A stretch of 16,397 bases of DNA from the NCBI RefSeq assembly GCF_030530635.1, contig NZ_JAUMUL010000073.1, forward strand, positions 1 to 16,397, written 5' to 3'. The notes beneath the pieces were generated by a model. The model was not told the DNA's origin and ran no database searches. It saw only the letters and a list, made by a program, of their open reading frames with translations. Source of the stretch: Actinomyces sp. GTDB taxonomy: Bacteria; Actinomycetota; Actinomycetes; Actinomycetales; Actinomycetaceae. Position 1 is the first letter of the stretch. The number at the start of each line of letters is the position of its first letter. A program made the position numbers and the translations under genes. Of the stretch, positions 1-7,655 are shown one piece after another.

Positions 1-54
1 CCCACACACCGCAGCCCCGGCCGGAAGCCACCACACCCTCAAACCGGAACAGCC
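1..54. repeat. Dispersed intergenic repeat, copy 1 (partial)
   Basis: This stretch aligns with 14338-14388 in the same orientation, apart from a few single-base changes and short gaps. Shared blocks include CCCACA at the start and CCCTCAAACCGGAA near the end. It lies beyond the hairpin that follows sucB, so it is outside the coding unit. The left part of the element may be cut off by the window edge. I do not recognise the family. Its presence between unrelated transcription units suggests a genome-wide intergenic repeat. Confidence 0.6.
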
Positions 55-110
55 CGTTAACCGCCCTCTGCAAGGAACAGCAGCCTCGTGGTCGGCGCCT
101 ACGAATGGCA

Positions 111-142
111 ATGGGGCCCGCACGCAAAGGTGCGGGCCCCAT
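111..142 (-). terminator. Strong hairpin terminator after sucB
   Basis: A perfect 13-bp inverted repeat (ATGGGGCCCGCAC at 111-123 and its complement at 130-142) surrounds a 6-nt loop. It lies about 45 bp downstream of the sucB stop codon on the minus strand. No long T tract follows in either direction, which is common for terminators in high-GC actinobacteria. It probably ends the lpdA-sucB transcript and may also block transcription entering from the left. Confidence 0.75.
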
Positions 143-187
143 GAGCCTCGGCACGACAATGTCCTCCGCCGTTAGACGACGGCCGGA

Positions 188-1549
188 TCAGAGCCCCAGC
201 TCTCCAGAGAAGTCACCGTCCTCCAGACGCTTCTTGACGGTCATCAGGTAACGGGACGCGTCGGCACCATCGACCAGGCGGTGATCATAAGACAGTGACA
301 GGTAGCACACCGAACGCACGGCGATAACCTCATTGCCGTCGGCATCCTTGACCACACGCGGCTGTCGGGTGATTGCCCCCAACCCCAGGATGGCGACCTC
401 CGGCTGGTTGATGATCGGGGTGTCGAACAGCGCGCCGCCGGAGCCGGTGTTGGTGATCGTGAAGGTGGCACCGGACAACTCGCCGGCCTCGACCCGGTTG
501 TCTCGGGTGCGTGCGGCCAGGTCGTTGATGCGCTTGGCCAGGCCGGGAATGTTCAAGTCGCCGGCGTTCTTGACCACCGGCACGAACAAGCCACGGGGAG
601 TGTCCACGGCGATGCCGATGTGCTCAACGTCGTGGTAGGTCACCTGATCCTCGGCAATGGTGGCATTGATCTTCGGATGCGCCTTCAGTGCCTCCGTCGC
701 GGCCGCCACGAAGAAGGGCAGGTAGGTGAGCTTGGTGCCGTTGCGCGCCAGGAACTCGTCCTTGGCACGAGCGCGCAACGCCGCCACGCGAGTGACATCG
801 ACCTCCACGACGGTGGTCAGCTGGGCAGAGGTCTGCAGCGATGTCAGCATGCGTTCGCTGATCAGTCGGCGCAGGCGCGACATCTTCTCGGTGCGTCCGC
901 GCAGCCCGGCCTGCGCCGGAGCCGCCTCGCTGGCGGGGGCGGGCGCGACTTGTGGGGCCGGGGCGGCGGGTGTCGGTGGGACCGGTGAGTCCGTGACGAC
1001 CGGCGCGGGTGCGGTCACAGTCGCCTGTGCCGCGGCGGCAGCCTCCACATCCTGCTTGCGGATACGCCCACCGACGCCGGTGCCGGTCACTGTCGCCAGG
1101 TCCACGCCCCGCTCGCGTGCGAGTTTGCGCACGATAGGAGTGACATAGGCCGACGACGGCGGCGCGGCGGCGGGCGCCGACGGGGCAGCTGGCCCGGGCT
1201 CGGCTTGAGCCGGTTCGGGGGACTCGATGGGCGCGGACTCAGCGGGAGCAGGCTCGGCGGGCTTGGCGGGGGCCGACGCCTGCGGGGTGACCGGCGAATC
1301 ACCCACCTCGGCCGCCTCGCCGACAATCGCTAGGACGGTGCCGACCTCGACGGTCTCGTCCTCAGCGACCCGAATCTCCAGGAGGGTGCCCGCCACTGGC
1401 GAGGGGACCTCGGTGTCGACCTTGTCGGTGGCCACCTCCAGCAGCGGCTCACCGACCTCAACGGTGTCGCCTACGGACTTGAGCCAGGACGAGACGGTCC
1501 CCTCGGTGACCGACTCGCCCAATGCGGGCATCTTCACGGACTCGGACAT
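188..1549 (-). CDS. sucB: Dihydrolipoamide acyltransferase (E2) of a 2-oxoacid dehydrogenase complex
   Basis: This 453-residue E2 carries acyl groups from an E1 decarboxylase to CoA on a swinging lipoyl arm. It has one N-terminal lipoyl domain (about 1-78) with the lipoylated Lys43 in ATDKVDTE. An Ala/Pro-rich linker follows, then an E3/E1-binding domain (about 135-172, YVTPIVRKLARERG) and a second Ala/Pro linker. The catalytic domain starts near 220 and carries the HxxxDG active-site motif (His423, Asp427 in DHRLVDG). The start is supported by GGAG about 8 nt upstream. The gene follows lpdA by 73 bp. The C-terminus resembles mycobacterial DlaT, and the actinobacterial E2 subfamily is often annotated SucB. 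Whether it serves pyruvate, 2-oxoglutarate or both cannot be decided here because no E1 gene is present; pyruvate is my preferred guess. Some actinobacterial E2s carry two or three lipoyl domains, so a single one is at the short end. Confidence 0.93.
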   Translation of the reverse strand: MSESVKMPALGESVTEGTVSSWLKSVGDTVEVGEPLLEVATDKVDTEVPSPVAGTLLEIRVAEDETVEVGTVLAIVGEAAEVGDSPVTPQASAPAKPAEPAPAESAPIESPEPAQAEPGPAAPSAPAAAPPSSAYVTPIVRKLARERGVDLATVTGTGVGGRIRKQDVEAAAAAQATVTAPAPVVTDSPVPPTPAAPAPQVAPAPASEAAPAQAGLRGRTEKMSRLRRLISERMLTSLQTSAQLTTVVEVDVTRVAALRARAKDEFLARNGTKLTYLPFFVAAATEALKAHPKINATIAEDQVTYHDVEHIGIAVDTPRGLFVPVVKNAGDLNIPGLAKRINDLAARTRDNRVEAGELSGATFTITNTGSGGALFDTPIINQPEVAILGLGAITRQPRVVKDADGNEVIAVRSVCYLSLSYDHRLVDGADASRYLMTVKKRLEDGDFSGELGL

Positions 1550-1622
1550 GATCTAATCTCCGTCTCTTCTCAGTGGTGGAGGTGGTTGAACATTGCGGTG
1601 GTCGACCGGAGTCGAGAGCCGG

Positions 1623-3035
1623 TCAGGCGTGGTTGTGCAGTGGCTTGCCGGCCAGAGCCATGGCGGCCTCGCCGATGGTCTCGTTCTGGGTTGGGTGGGC
1701 GTGCACGAGGGCGGCGACGTCGTCGGCGTCCGCCTCCCAGGACACGATCAGCTGGCCCTCGCCGATCTGCTCGCCCATGCGAGTGCCAATGGCGTGGAAC
1801 CCGAGGATCGGGCCGTCCTTGAGTGAGACCAGTTTGACGAAGCCCTGCGTACCCAGAATTTGGGACTTGGCATTACCGGCGACGTTGAACTGACTGGTGA
1901 CGATGTTCTCCGCGCCGTGGAGCTCGACGGCGCGTGCCTCGGATAGGCCCACCGAGGCGATCTCGGGCTCGCAGAAGGTCACTTTGGGCACCTTGACATC
2001 ATCGACCGGATCGGGACTCAGGCCCGCGATCCGCTCGGCGACGGCGATCCCCTGCGCAAAGCCCCGATGGGCCAGTTGGACGCCGGGCACGATATCGCCG
2101 ACCGCCCAGACTCCTGGCACATTCGTGCGCCCGTAGGCGTCGGTGAGCACGAAGCCGCGGTCCATGGCGACCCCCACCTCCTCGTAGCCGAGGTTCGCCG
2201 TAGTCGGACCGCGGCCGACGGCGATTAGCAGGAGTTCCGCCTCAACGGCGGCCCCGTCGGCCGTATGTACCCGCACCCCGGAGTCGGTGCGATCCACCGA
2301 CTCGAAGCGAGTGCCGATACGGAAATCGATCCGGCGCTTGCGGAAGGCCCGTTCGAGCTGCTTGGAGATGGCCTCGTCCTCATTGGGCACCAGATGCGGC
2401 AGTGCCTCAATGATCGTTACCCGTGCGCCCATGGAGGCCCAGGCGGAGGCGAACTCGACGCCGATCACCCCTCCGCCCAGGATCACCGCGGAGGCGGGAA
2501 CATGATCGAGTTCCAGGGCCTGATCGCTGGTCATCACCGGGCCCGAGATCTCCTGGCCGATGGTCTTGGGGTGGGAGCCGGAGGCGAGAACCACGTTCCG
2601 GCCCCGGTAGTGTCGCCCTGCGACCTCGATCGTGTCCGCCGCCACAAGAGTGCCCCAGCCGGTGACCAGGTCGATGCCACGGGCGGAGACCAGCCCCTGC
2701 AGGCCCTTGTACATGCGGGTCACGATGCCGTTCTTGTACTCCTGGACGGCGGGCATGTCGATGCCGTCGAAGGCCGCCCGCACCCCGACGGCAGCGGCCT
2801 CGCGGATCGTGTCGGCGGTTTCGGCGGAGTGCAGAATCGCCTTGGTGGGGACGCAGCCGCGGTGCAGGCAGGTGCCGCCCACCTTGTCGGCCTCGATCAG
2901 TGCCACGCTCAGCCCCAGCTGAGCGCCGCGCAGCGCTGCGGCGTAACCGCCTGAGCCGCCGCCGAGGACGACCATGTCGTAGTCCTGTGCGTGGTCGGGG
3001 GCCGGCGTCCCGCCTACTGCATTGGCATCGGTCAT
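1623..3035 (-). CDS. lpdA: Dihydrolipoyl dehydrogenase (E3)
   Basis: This 470-residue flavoprotein reoxidises the dihydrolipoyl groups of E2 with FAD and passes the electrons to NAD. The N-terminus has the FAD-binding GGGSGG motif (about residues 25-30) and the redox disulfide Cys56/Cys61 in GGTCLHRGCVPTK. A second Rossmann motif, GGGVIG near residue 185, binds NAD. The C-terminal dimerisation domain has the catalytic HAHPTQNE motif with His447 and Glu452. The start at 3035 is chosen because AAGGAG lies about 8 nt upstream and the FAD motif is then at the usual distance. The reading frame stays open 47 codons further upstream, but that part is unlike the family. The gene lies between pepA (160 bp upstream) and sucB (73 bp downstream), which fits an E3-E2 unit. 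Length and motifs are normal and I see no damage. Confidence 0.95.
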   Translation of the reverse strand: MTDANAVGGTPAPDHAQDYDMVVLGGGSGGYAAALRGAQLGLSVALIEADKVGGTCLHRGCVPTKAILHSAETADTIREAAAVGVRAAFDGIDMPAVQEYKNGIVTRMYKGLQGLVSARGIDLVTGWGTLVAADTIEVAGRHYRGRNVVLASGSHPKTIGQEISGPVMTSDQALELDHVPASAVILGGGVIGVEFASAWASMGARVTIIEALPHLVPNEDEAISKQLERAFRKRRIDFRIGTRFESVDRTDSGVRVHTADGAAVEAELLLIAVGRGPTTANLGYEEVGVAMDRGFVLTDAYGRTNVPGVWAVGDIVPGVQLAHRGFAQGIAVAERIAGLSPDPVDDVKVPKVTFCEPEIASVGLSEARAVELHGAENIVTSQFNVAGNAKSQILGTQGFVKLVSLKDGPILGFHAIGTRMGEQIGEGQLIVSWEADADDVAALVHAHPTQNETIGEAAMALAGKPLHNHA

Positions 3036-3098
3036 TATGAGTGCTCCTTCTCGGTGGCGCGGCCCGCGCAGTCGGCATGTCCGTCGGCGAGCATCATC

Positions 3099-3122
3099 AC
3101 CCGCAGGCGGGTACGGATCCGT
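3099..3122. other. Tandem small dyads in the lpdA upstream region
   Basis: Two inverted repeats lie next to each other between pepA and lpdA: ACCCGC-AG-GCGGGT (3099-3112) and the perfect 10-bp palindrome ACGGATCCGT (3113-3122). They sit about 65-90 bp upstream of the lpdA start codon. They could be an operator, a weak terminator after pepA or a leader structure. The sequence alone does not decide, and I found no convincing promoter around them. Confidence 0.3.
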
Positions 3123-3195
3123 GAGCGGGGACCAGAGTCCTAGACAGCCTACGGCATGTGCCCCGAAGATTCCCACCGTCCGGGGGCGTGTTCGA

Positions 3196-4779
3196 CTATT
3201 CAGTAGGGTCCAAGGCTGTGGCGGCCCGGTCTTCGAGGAATGTCAGTAGCGTGGCCACGCAGAAACCGGTGCCGCCCTGGGGAGTCATACCCCAAGCGGC
3301 CTTCTCGTTGTAAGCCGGACCGGCTATGTCCAAATGCGCCCAGGGGGTATCGCCCACGAACTCGCGCAGGAACAGCCCGGCCACGAGCATGCCTCCGGCC
3401 CGGTTGCCGACGGCGGCGTTGCGCAGGTCGGCGAATGGGGAGTTCAGATCGGCCCGCAAATACGCCGGCAACGGCATGGGCCAGAAGTCCTCACCGGCAC
3501 GCCCGGCCGCGGCCACGACCGCCTGCCGTATCCGCTCGCTGCCCATCACCGCGGCCACCCGGTCACCCAGGGCGACTATCTGGGCGCCGGTCAGGGTGGC
3601 GACGTCCAGTACGGCGTCGGGCTCCTCCGCCACGGCGGCCGCCAACGCGTCGGCCATCACCAGCCGGCCCTCGGCGTCGGTGTTGGTCACCTCCACGGTC
3701 GTGCCATCAAAGGTGGTGAGCACATCACCGGGCCGCTGCGCCCGTCCATCGGGGAGGTTCTCGGCCAGGGCCAACCAGGCGGTAATCCTCAGCGGCAGGC
3801 CCAGGCCGGCAGCGGCCAGGGTCGCCGCCAGCACGGCCGCCGCGCCTGCCATATCGGACTTCATGGTCGGCATTGAGGCCGGGGGCTTGAGCGAAAGGCC
3901 GCCGGAGTCGAAGGTGATGCCCTTGCCGACCAGGGCCACATGCTCCGTCTTAGCCCGGCTGGACTTGGTGCTTCGGGGTGTCCAAACGACCCGAACCAGG
4001 CGGGGCGGGTGATCCGATCCCCGGCCCACGGCCGCTATACCGCCGAACCCGTCGGCAGCCAAGCGCTTGTCGTCGTACACCTCGACGTCGATGCGTCCGT
4101 CCTTCCTGCCGTGCCCGGCCGCCTCGGCGGTGCGGCGCGCATAATCGGCGAAGGCGGCGGGCGTGAGCGCCGCCGGCGGATCATTGACCAGATCGCGGGC
4201 GGTGGCCACGGCCTCGGCCAGAATGCGGGCGCGTGTAAGCACCGGCGCGGCCGCATCGACCGGGTTGCGGCGCAGCAGACCGCGGGGCACCGGGGCCAGC
4301 GGGGACAACACCGTGATCCGGGCCAGGGGAGGGGGCGCCGCGGGCAGCCGTCGCGACCACGCATACGCGCCCTGTAACGCACCCTCGGCCACCGCCGCGA
4401 GGCGCTCCGGGGTGTCGGCAGGCAGAGCGAAGACGGCATGGTCAGTGCCCGTCAATTCGCGGGCGGCACGTCCGGCCGCCCGGCGCAGGGCGGCCGCGTC
4501 GTGGGCGTCACCGGTACCTACCACCAGCACTACCGGGGCGAGTCCCGCCTGCGCCTGTCGCCCCAGCGCAGCCACGGGAACCCGCACCACGGCATCAAGA
4601 GCGGCCTTGAAGCCGAGAGCGGGAAGCAATCCCGTCAGTGAGCCCAACTCCGGCAGGACGCCGATTCCGCCCGTCTCGGTGAACAGTACGGGTCCGTCGT
4701 CGGTGGCGCGCGCGGCCAGCACCAGGACGTCGCCGCCCACTTCGGCAGCGGGCAGGCCCGATGTCGTAATCTCAGTCAT
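3196..4779 (-). CDS. pepA: Leucyl aminopeptidase, M17 family
   Basis: This 527-residue cytosolic enzyme removes N-terminal residues from peptides using two metal ions, normally as a hexamer. The C-terminal catalytic domain holds all expected ligands and catalytic residues: Lys286 and Asp291 in GKGITFDSGG, Asp309 in KSDMAGA, and Asp368, Glu370 and Arg372 in the family signature NTDAEGRL. Their spacing matches E. coli PepA. The first ~190 residues form the variable N-terminal domain. No ribosome binding site is visible before the ATG. Instead a TACCAT box ends 6 nt upstream, suggesting a leaderless transcript. The gene is upstream of lpdA and sucB on the same strand. An aminopeptidase near the E2 gene is also seen in mycobacteria, where it is a neighbour rather than a complex partner. 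Confidence 0.93.
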   Translation of the reverse strand: MTEITTSGLPAAEVGGDVLVLAARATDDGPVLFTETGGIGVLPELGSLTGLLPALGFKAALDAVVRVPVAALGRQAQAGLAPVVLVVGTGDAHDAAALRRAAGRAARELTGTDHAVFALPADTPERLAAVAEGALQGAYAWSRRLPAAPPPLARITVLSPLAPVPRGLLRRNPVDAAAPVLTRARILAEAVATARDLVNDPPAALTPAAFADYARRTAEAAGHGRKDGRIDVEVYDDKRLAADGFGGIAAVGRGSDHPPRLVRVVWTPRSTKSSRAKTEHVALVGKGITFDSGGLSLKPPASMPTMKSDMAGAAAVLAATLAAAGLGLPLRITAWLALAENLPDGRAQRPGDVLTTFDGTTVEVTNTDAEGRLVMADALAAAVAEEPDAVLDVATLTGAQIVALGDRVAAVMGSERIRQAVVAAAGRAGEDFWPMPLPAYLRADLNSPFADLRNAAVGNRAGGMLVAGLFLREFVGDTPWAHLDIAGPAYNEKAAWGMTPQGGTGFCVATLLTFLEDRAATALDPTE

Positions 4780-4785
4780 GCGGGA

Positions 4786-4791
4786 ATGGTA
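4786..4791 (-). promoter_or_regulatory. Putative -10 box of a leaderless pepA transcript
   Basis: On the minus strand TACCAT fits the actinobacterial -10 pattern TANNNT and ends 6 nt before the pepA ATG, so transcription would begin at or next to the start codon. The bases before the ATG (CTACCATTCCCGC) contain no purine-rich ribosome binding site, which supports leaderless translation. No clear -35 box is visible 16-18 bp further upstream. Confidence 0.45.
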
Positions 4792-4895
4792 GCGTCACAG
4801 GGCCGGCCATCCCGCCGGACGGCGTGGACCCGACCCGGGCTCACGCCCTCCACGAACAAGCTATGAGTTACGCGCAGCACGAGGTCAGCTACCGC

Positions 4896-5375
4896 ATGGA
4901 TGAGTCTTCAAAACCGCGGCCCCTCAACGACACGCGTCGTCCCGCGCATGGGTGGGGACGTGCGCTAGTGGGGGTCTTCGCGATCTTCGGTCTGGCGATC
5001 CTGGCCCCCGCGTTCGTCGATCTGGCCCGCTCGGGTACGGGGGCCCGTTTGGGAGCGGCGCTCAGTGCGGTGTGCGGCCTGGGCTACCTGCTGCTCTCCG
5101 TCGCCGTGGCGCACAACGGCCGGCGCATGCGCCGGGTCGGCTGGGCGTGCTTGGCTCTGGAGCTTGTCGGACTGGTCGCCGTCAATGCGGCCGACCTGTC
5201 CGGTACTACCTGGTCGGGGTGGGGCAGGGCACTGTGGTATCTGCCCGTGCTGCTGCCGATAATCGGCGCCATTCAGCTTTGGCTGTCCGATCCGCGTCGC
5301 ATCGTGACCAATGCCGAGCGCATCACCGACATCTCCGACACCATCCAGGGAACCGTCCACCGCGACCGCAAGTGA
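4896..5375 (+). CDS. Small four-helix membrane protein of unknown function
   Basis: I do not recognise this protein. From the ATG at 4896 it has 159 residues: a short polar N-terminus, four hydrophobic segments (about 23-44, 53-73, 81-101 and 112-130) and a charged C-terminal tail of about 28 residues ending in HRDRK. A basic loop (NGRRMRR) lies between helices 2 and 3, which suggests that loop is cytoplasmic. The start is uncertain. GAGGT lies 10 nt before 4896, but the frame is also open from an ATG at 4863 and a GTG at 4824, and third positions stay GC-rich there. The gene diverges from pepA and converges with the S9 peptidase. Its last codons form the left arm of a perfect inverted repeat. 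No enzyme or transporter motif is visible. Confidence 0.72.
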   Translation: MDESSKPRPLNDTRRPAHGWGRALVGVFAIFGLAILAPAFVDLARSGTGARLGAALSAVCGLGYLLLSVAVAHNGRRMRRVGWACLALELVGLVAVNAADLSGTTWSGWGRALWYLPVLLPIIGAIQLWLSDPRRIVTNAERITDISDTIQGTVHRDRK

Positions 5376-5404
5376 TCGCCGAGGGGCATGCGGTCGCGGT
5401 GGAC
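5355..5404. terminator. Bidirectional terminator at a convergent gene end
   Basis: A perfect 16-bp inverted repeat, GTCCACCGCGACCGCA at 5355-5370 and its complement at 5389-5404, encloses an 18-nt loop. The left arm encodes the last residues of the membrane protein, whose TGA (5373-5375) lies in the loop. The right arm ends 6 bp from the S9 peptidase stop codon on the other strand. It can fold in transcripts from both sides, as expected for a shared terminator. No T tract is present. Confidence 0.7.
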
Positions 5405-5410
5405 CCGCCA

Positions 5411-7417
5411 TCACCGGTCGAGATTGTCCACCTTGAGGGCGCCCCTCTCGTTCGCCGGGGAGTCCAGGCCCCAGACCTGGGCGTAGAAACTCAACTCGTT
5501 CTGATAAGCCCGGTGCACGTTGGCGGCCAGGCTGAAGCCGTGTCCCTCACCCTGGAAGACCTCCAGCGCCACCGGCAGACCCTTCGCCTTGACCGCCTCG
5601 TACATGGTCGTTGCCTGGGCGGCAGGAATGATCGGGTCGGCGCTGCCCTGCAGGAGCAGCAGCGGGGCGTGGATGTTGTCGATCTGGCTGATCGGTGAGC
5701 GCTCGGCGTACACCGGGTCATCCGGATCGTCAGCGCCCACGAGGCTCTGAATGTAGTGGGACTCGAACTTGTGCGTGGTGCGGACCAGCAGGGCGAGGTC
5801 GGCGACGCCGTACAGGGAGGCGCCGGCGCTGAACACCTCGGAGCGGGTCAGGGCCGCCAGCGCGGTGAACCCGCCCGCGGATGCGCCGCGCACTGCAATG
5901 CGGGCCGGATCGACTTTGCCGGAGTCGGCCAGGAACCGGGCGCCGGAAACGACGTCGTCGACGTCGTACACGCCCCACTTGCCGTTGAGCAGACGCCGGT
6001 AGTCCGAGCCGTAGCCGGTCGAACCGCGGTAATTGACGGCCAGGTAGGCGAAACCACGGTTGGTCCAGAACTGGATGCGCAGATCGTAACCGGCGCGGTC
6101 CATGGCCGTGGGGCCGCCGTGCACGCCCACAATCAGGGGTGGAAGTTCATCCTCGGGGCCGACGTAGGCGGTCGAGGCCGGCGGATAGAAGAAGCCGTGT
6201 GCCGTGGCGCCGTCGGTGGTGGGCCAGGAAATGGGTGTGGCGAAAGAGATACCGGCGTCATGAGCGGAGAATTCCCCTGCCCCGCGCAGAATCTCCACGC
6301 CGCCGGCGCGTACCTCCACGATACTGGGCAGCTCCGTCTCACTGCCGGCCAACATCACCACACGTCCGGCGGAGGAGGCCACATTGCCCAGGGGCTGCCA
6401 GCCGACGTTCCACTCCTCCAGCTCGCCGTTGGACAGCTTGACCGTGCCCAGGTGCCACACTCCCTCGCGGGCCCAGGAGGCGATCAAGTGCTCGCTGTCG
6501 AGGACATCGAAGTGATGCGGACCCAGGATCCAGGCGGGGGAGGTGAAAGTCGCGTCGACCGGGTGCAGCGGGCGCGTGCGCAGAGAGTCGGTCCAGCCCT
6601 CCCGGTTGGTGCCGCGGCGGGGGAATCCCTCGGTGCGGTACAGGTTCCAGAATCCGGAGGCATTGGACACGTGGACGAGCTCGCACTCCTCGGTCCATCT
6701 GGGTTCGGATACCGAGTAGCCCGTGCCGCCATCGACCACGGTCTGAGTGCCGATGGTGCCGTCGGGACGCAGGTCGCCCACGTGCAGTCGGGCGTTGTCC
6801 CATGGCATGTCCGGGTGATTCCAGGTGACCCAGGCCAGGTGTTCTCCGTCGGGGGACAGGGTGGGGGAGACCACGAAGTCGGTGCCCGAGACGATGGTCG
6901 TTACAGCGGCGTCGTCACGAGCCCCGGAACCGTCCAATGGGATCGCCACCAGGGTGTTGACCGGCTCGCCGTCGCCGCGGTGGTCCTCCCGGACCGCGTA
7001 GACCAGGCCGCGTGCGGTGTCGATCTCCAGGTCCCCGTGGCGGACATCCCCATAGATCGTCAGCGGAACCAGGCCGCGCAGCCGGTGCGCGACGTCGTAA
7101 CGGTACAGGCGCCCGTCCCCGGCGTGCGACACGACGATGATGCCGGAATCGACGGCATAGGCCCTCCCGCCGTACTCGTGCACCCGCGTGCGGGCGTCCA
7201 CCAACTCATCGGCGGGCGTCAGCGGCAGTACTTCACCGATCTGCCCGTCGCCGTCGCGGCGCAGCAGAACCTGGCGGCCCGCCTGGGAGGCGCGCTGCTC
7301 CACCCAGTAGGTGTCTCCGCCGTCCACACGCACCTGGGACAGGGTCAGGGTACGGGTGGTGATGGTGCCGGGGGTGATCGGCGAGGGCCAGGTCCCGTAC
7401 GGCGCAGTGGTGCTCAT
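5411..7417 (-). CDS. S9-family peptidase (prolyl oligopeptidase type)
   Basis: This 668-residue serine peptidase has the S9 layout: a long N-terminal part, probably a beta-propeller (about 1-400, with repeated WD/YR-type blades such as LSPDGEHLAW), and a C-terminal alpha/beta-hydrolase domain. The catalytic triad is visible: Ser513 in RGASAGGF, Asp594 in GSADPIIP and His626 in GEGHGFS. There is no signal peptide, so it probably acts on short peptides in the cytoplasm. The start at 7417 follows AGGAGG by 4 nt. The frame remains open 23 codons further upstream without support. It resembles the acylaminoacyl-peptidase/DPP group, but the exact substrate cannot be read from the sequence. It is transcribed divergently from dxs and ends at a shared hairpin with the membrane protein gene. 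Confidence 0.9.
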   Translation of the reverse strand: MSTTAPYGTWPSPITPGTITTRTLTLSQVRVDGGDTYWVEQRASQAGRQVLLRRDGDGQIGEVLPLTPADELVDARTRVHEYGGRAYAVDSGIIVVSHAGDGRLYRYDVAHRLRGLVPLTIYGDVRHGDLEIDTARGLVYAVREDHRGDGEPVNTLVAIPLDGSGARDDAAVTTIVSGTDFVVSPTLSPDGEHLAWVTWNHPDMPWDNARLHVGDLRPDGTIGTQTVVDGGTGYSVSEPRWTEECELVHVSNASGFWNLYRTEGFPRRGTNREGWTDSLRTRPLHPVDATFTSPAWILGPHHFDVLDSEHLIASWAREGVWHLGTVKLSNGELEEWNVGWQPLGNVASSAGRVVMLAGSETELPSIVEVRAGGVEILRGAGEFSAHDAGISFATPISWPTTDGATAHGFFYPPASTAYVGPEDELPPLIVGVHGGPTAMDRAGYDLRIQFWTNRGFAYLAVNYRGSTGYGSDYRRLLNGKWGVYDVDDVVSGARFLADSGKVDPARIAVRGASAGGFTALAALTRSEVFSAGASLYGVADLALLVRTTHKFESHYIQSLVGADDPDDPVYAERSPISQIDNIHAPLLLLQGSADPIIPAAQATTMYEAVKAKGLPVALEVFQGEGHGFSLAANVHRAYQNELSFYAQVWGLDSPANERGALKVDNLDR

Positions 7418-7615
7418 CGTTCCTCCTGAAGGCGGTGCGGTAGGCGCGGACCACCCGCCGGGCGGGTCCACGCGGTCCGGTGTCAACCCTACGTGGTCAC
7501 GGGGCCGCGAGCGTTAGTCCACGGTCGTGGCATGCGGGTCGTGACGCCACGGGCGGACGAATACGCCTATGCTGAGATGCCGTTGTGTGCGCACCCCTGC
7601 GTGCCGCGGTAGCAG

Positions 7616-7639
7616 TGCCAGCATTGGAATGCCAGCATT
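7616..7639 (+). repeat. 10-bp tandem direct repeat in front of dxs
   Basis: TGCCAGCATT occurs at 7616-7625 and again at 7630-7639 with a 14-bp period, and the second copy abuts the dxs ribosome binding site. The surrounding 238-bp divergent region (7418-7655) must hold promoters for both dxs and the S9 peptidase. A TATGCT box at 7568-7573 could be the dxs -10, but no well-spaced -35 is visible. The repeat could be a protein-binding site overlapping translation initiation. Confidence 0.45.
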
Positions 7640-7655
7640 AGGAGGAGCCGCGCCG

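Noticed and set aside
5756..7429. 557-codon open frame opposite the S9 peptidase
   Set aside because: It is rich in Gly and Val without motifs, while the minus strand has a full catalytic triad and a ribosome binding site.
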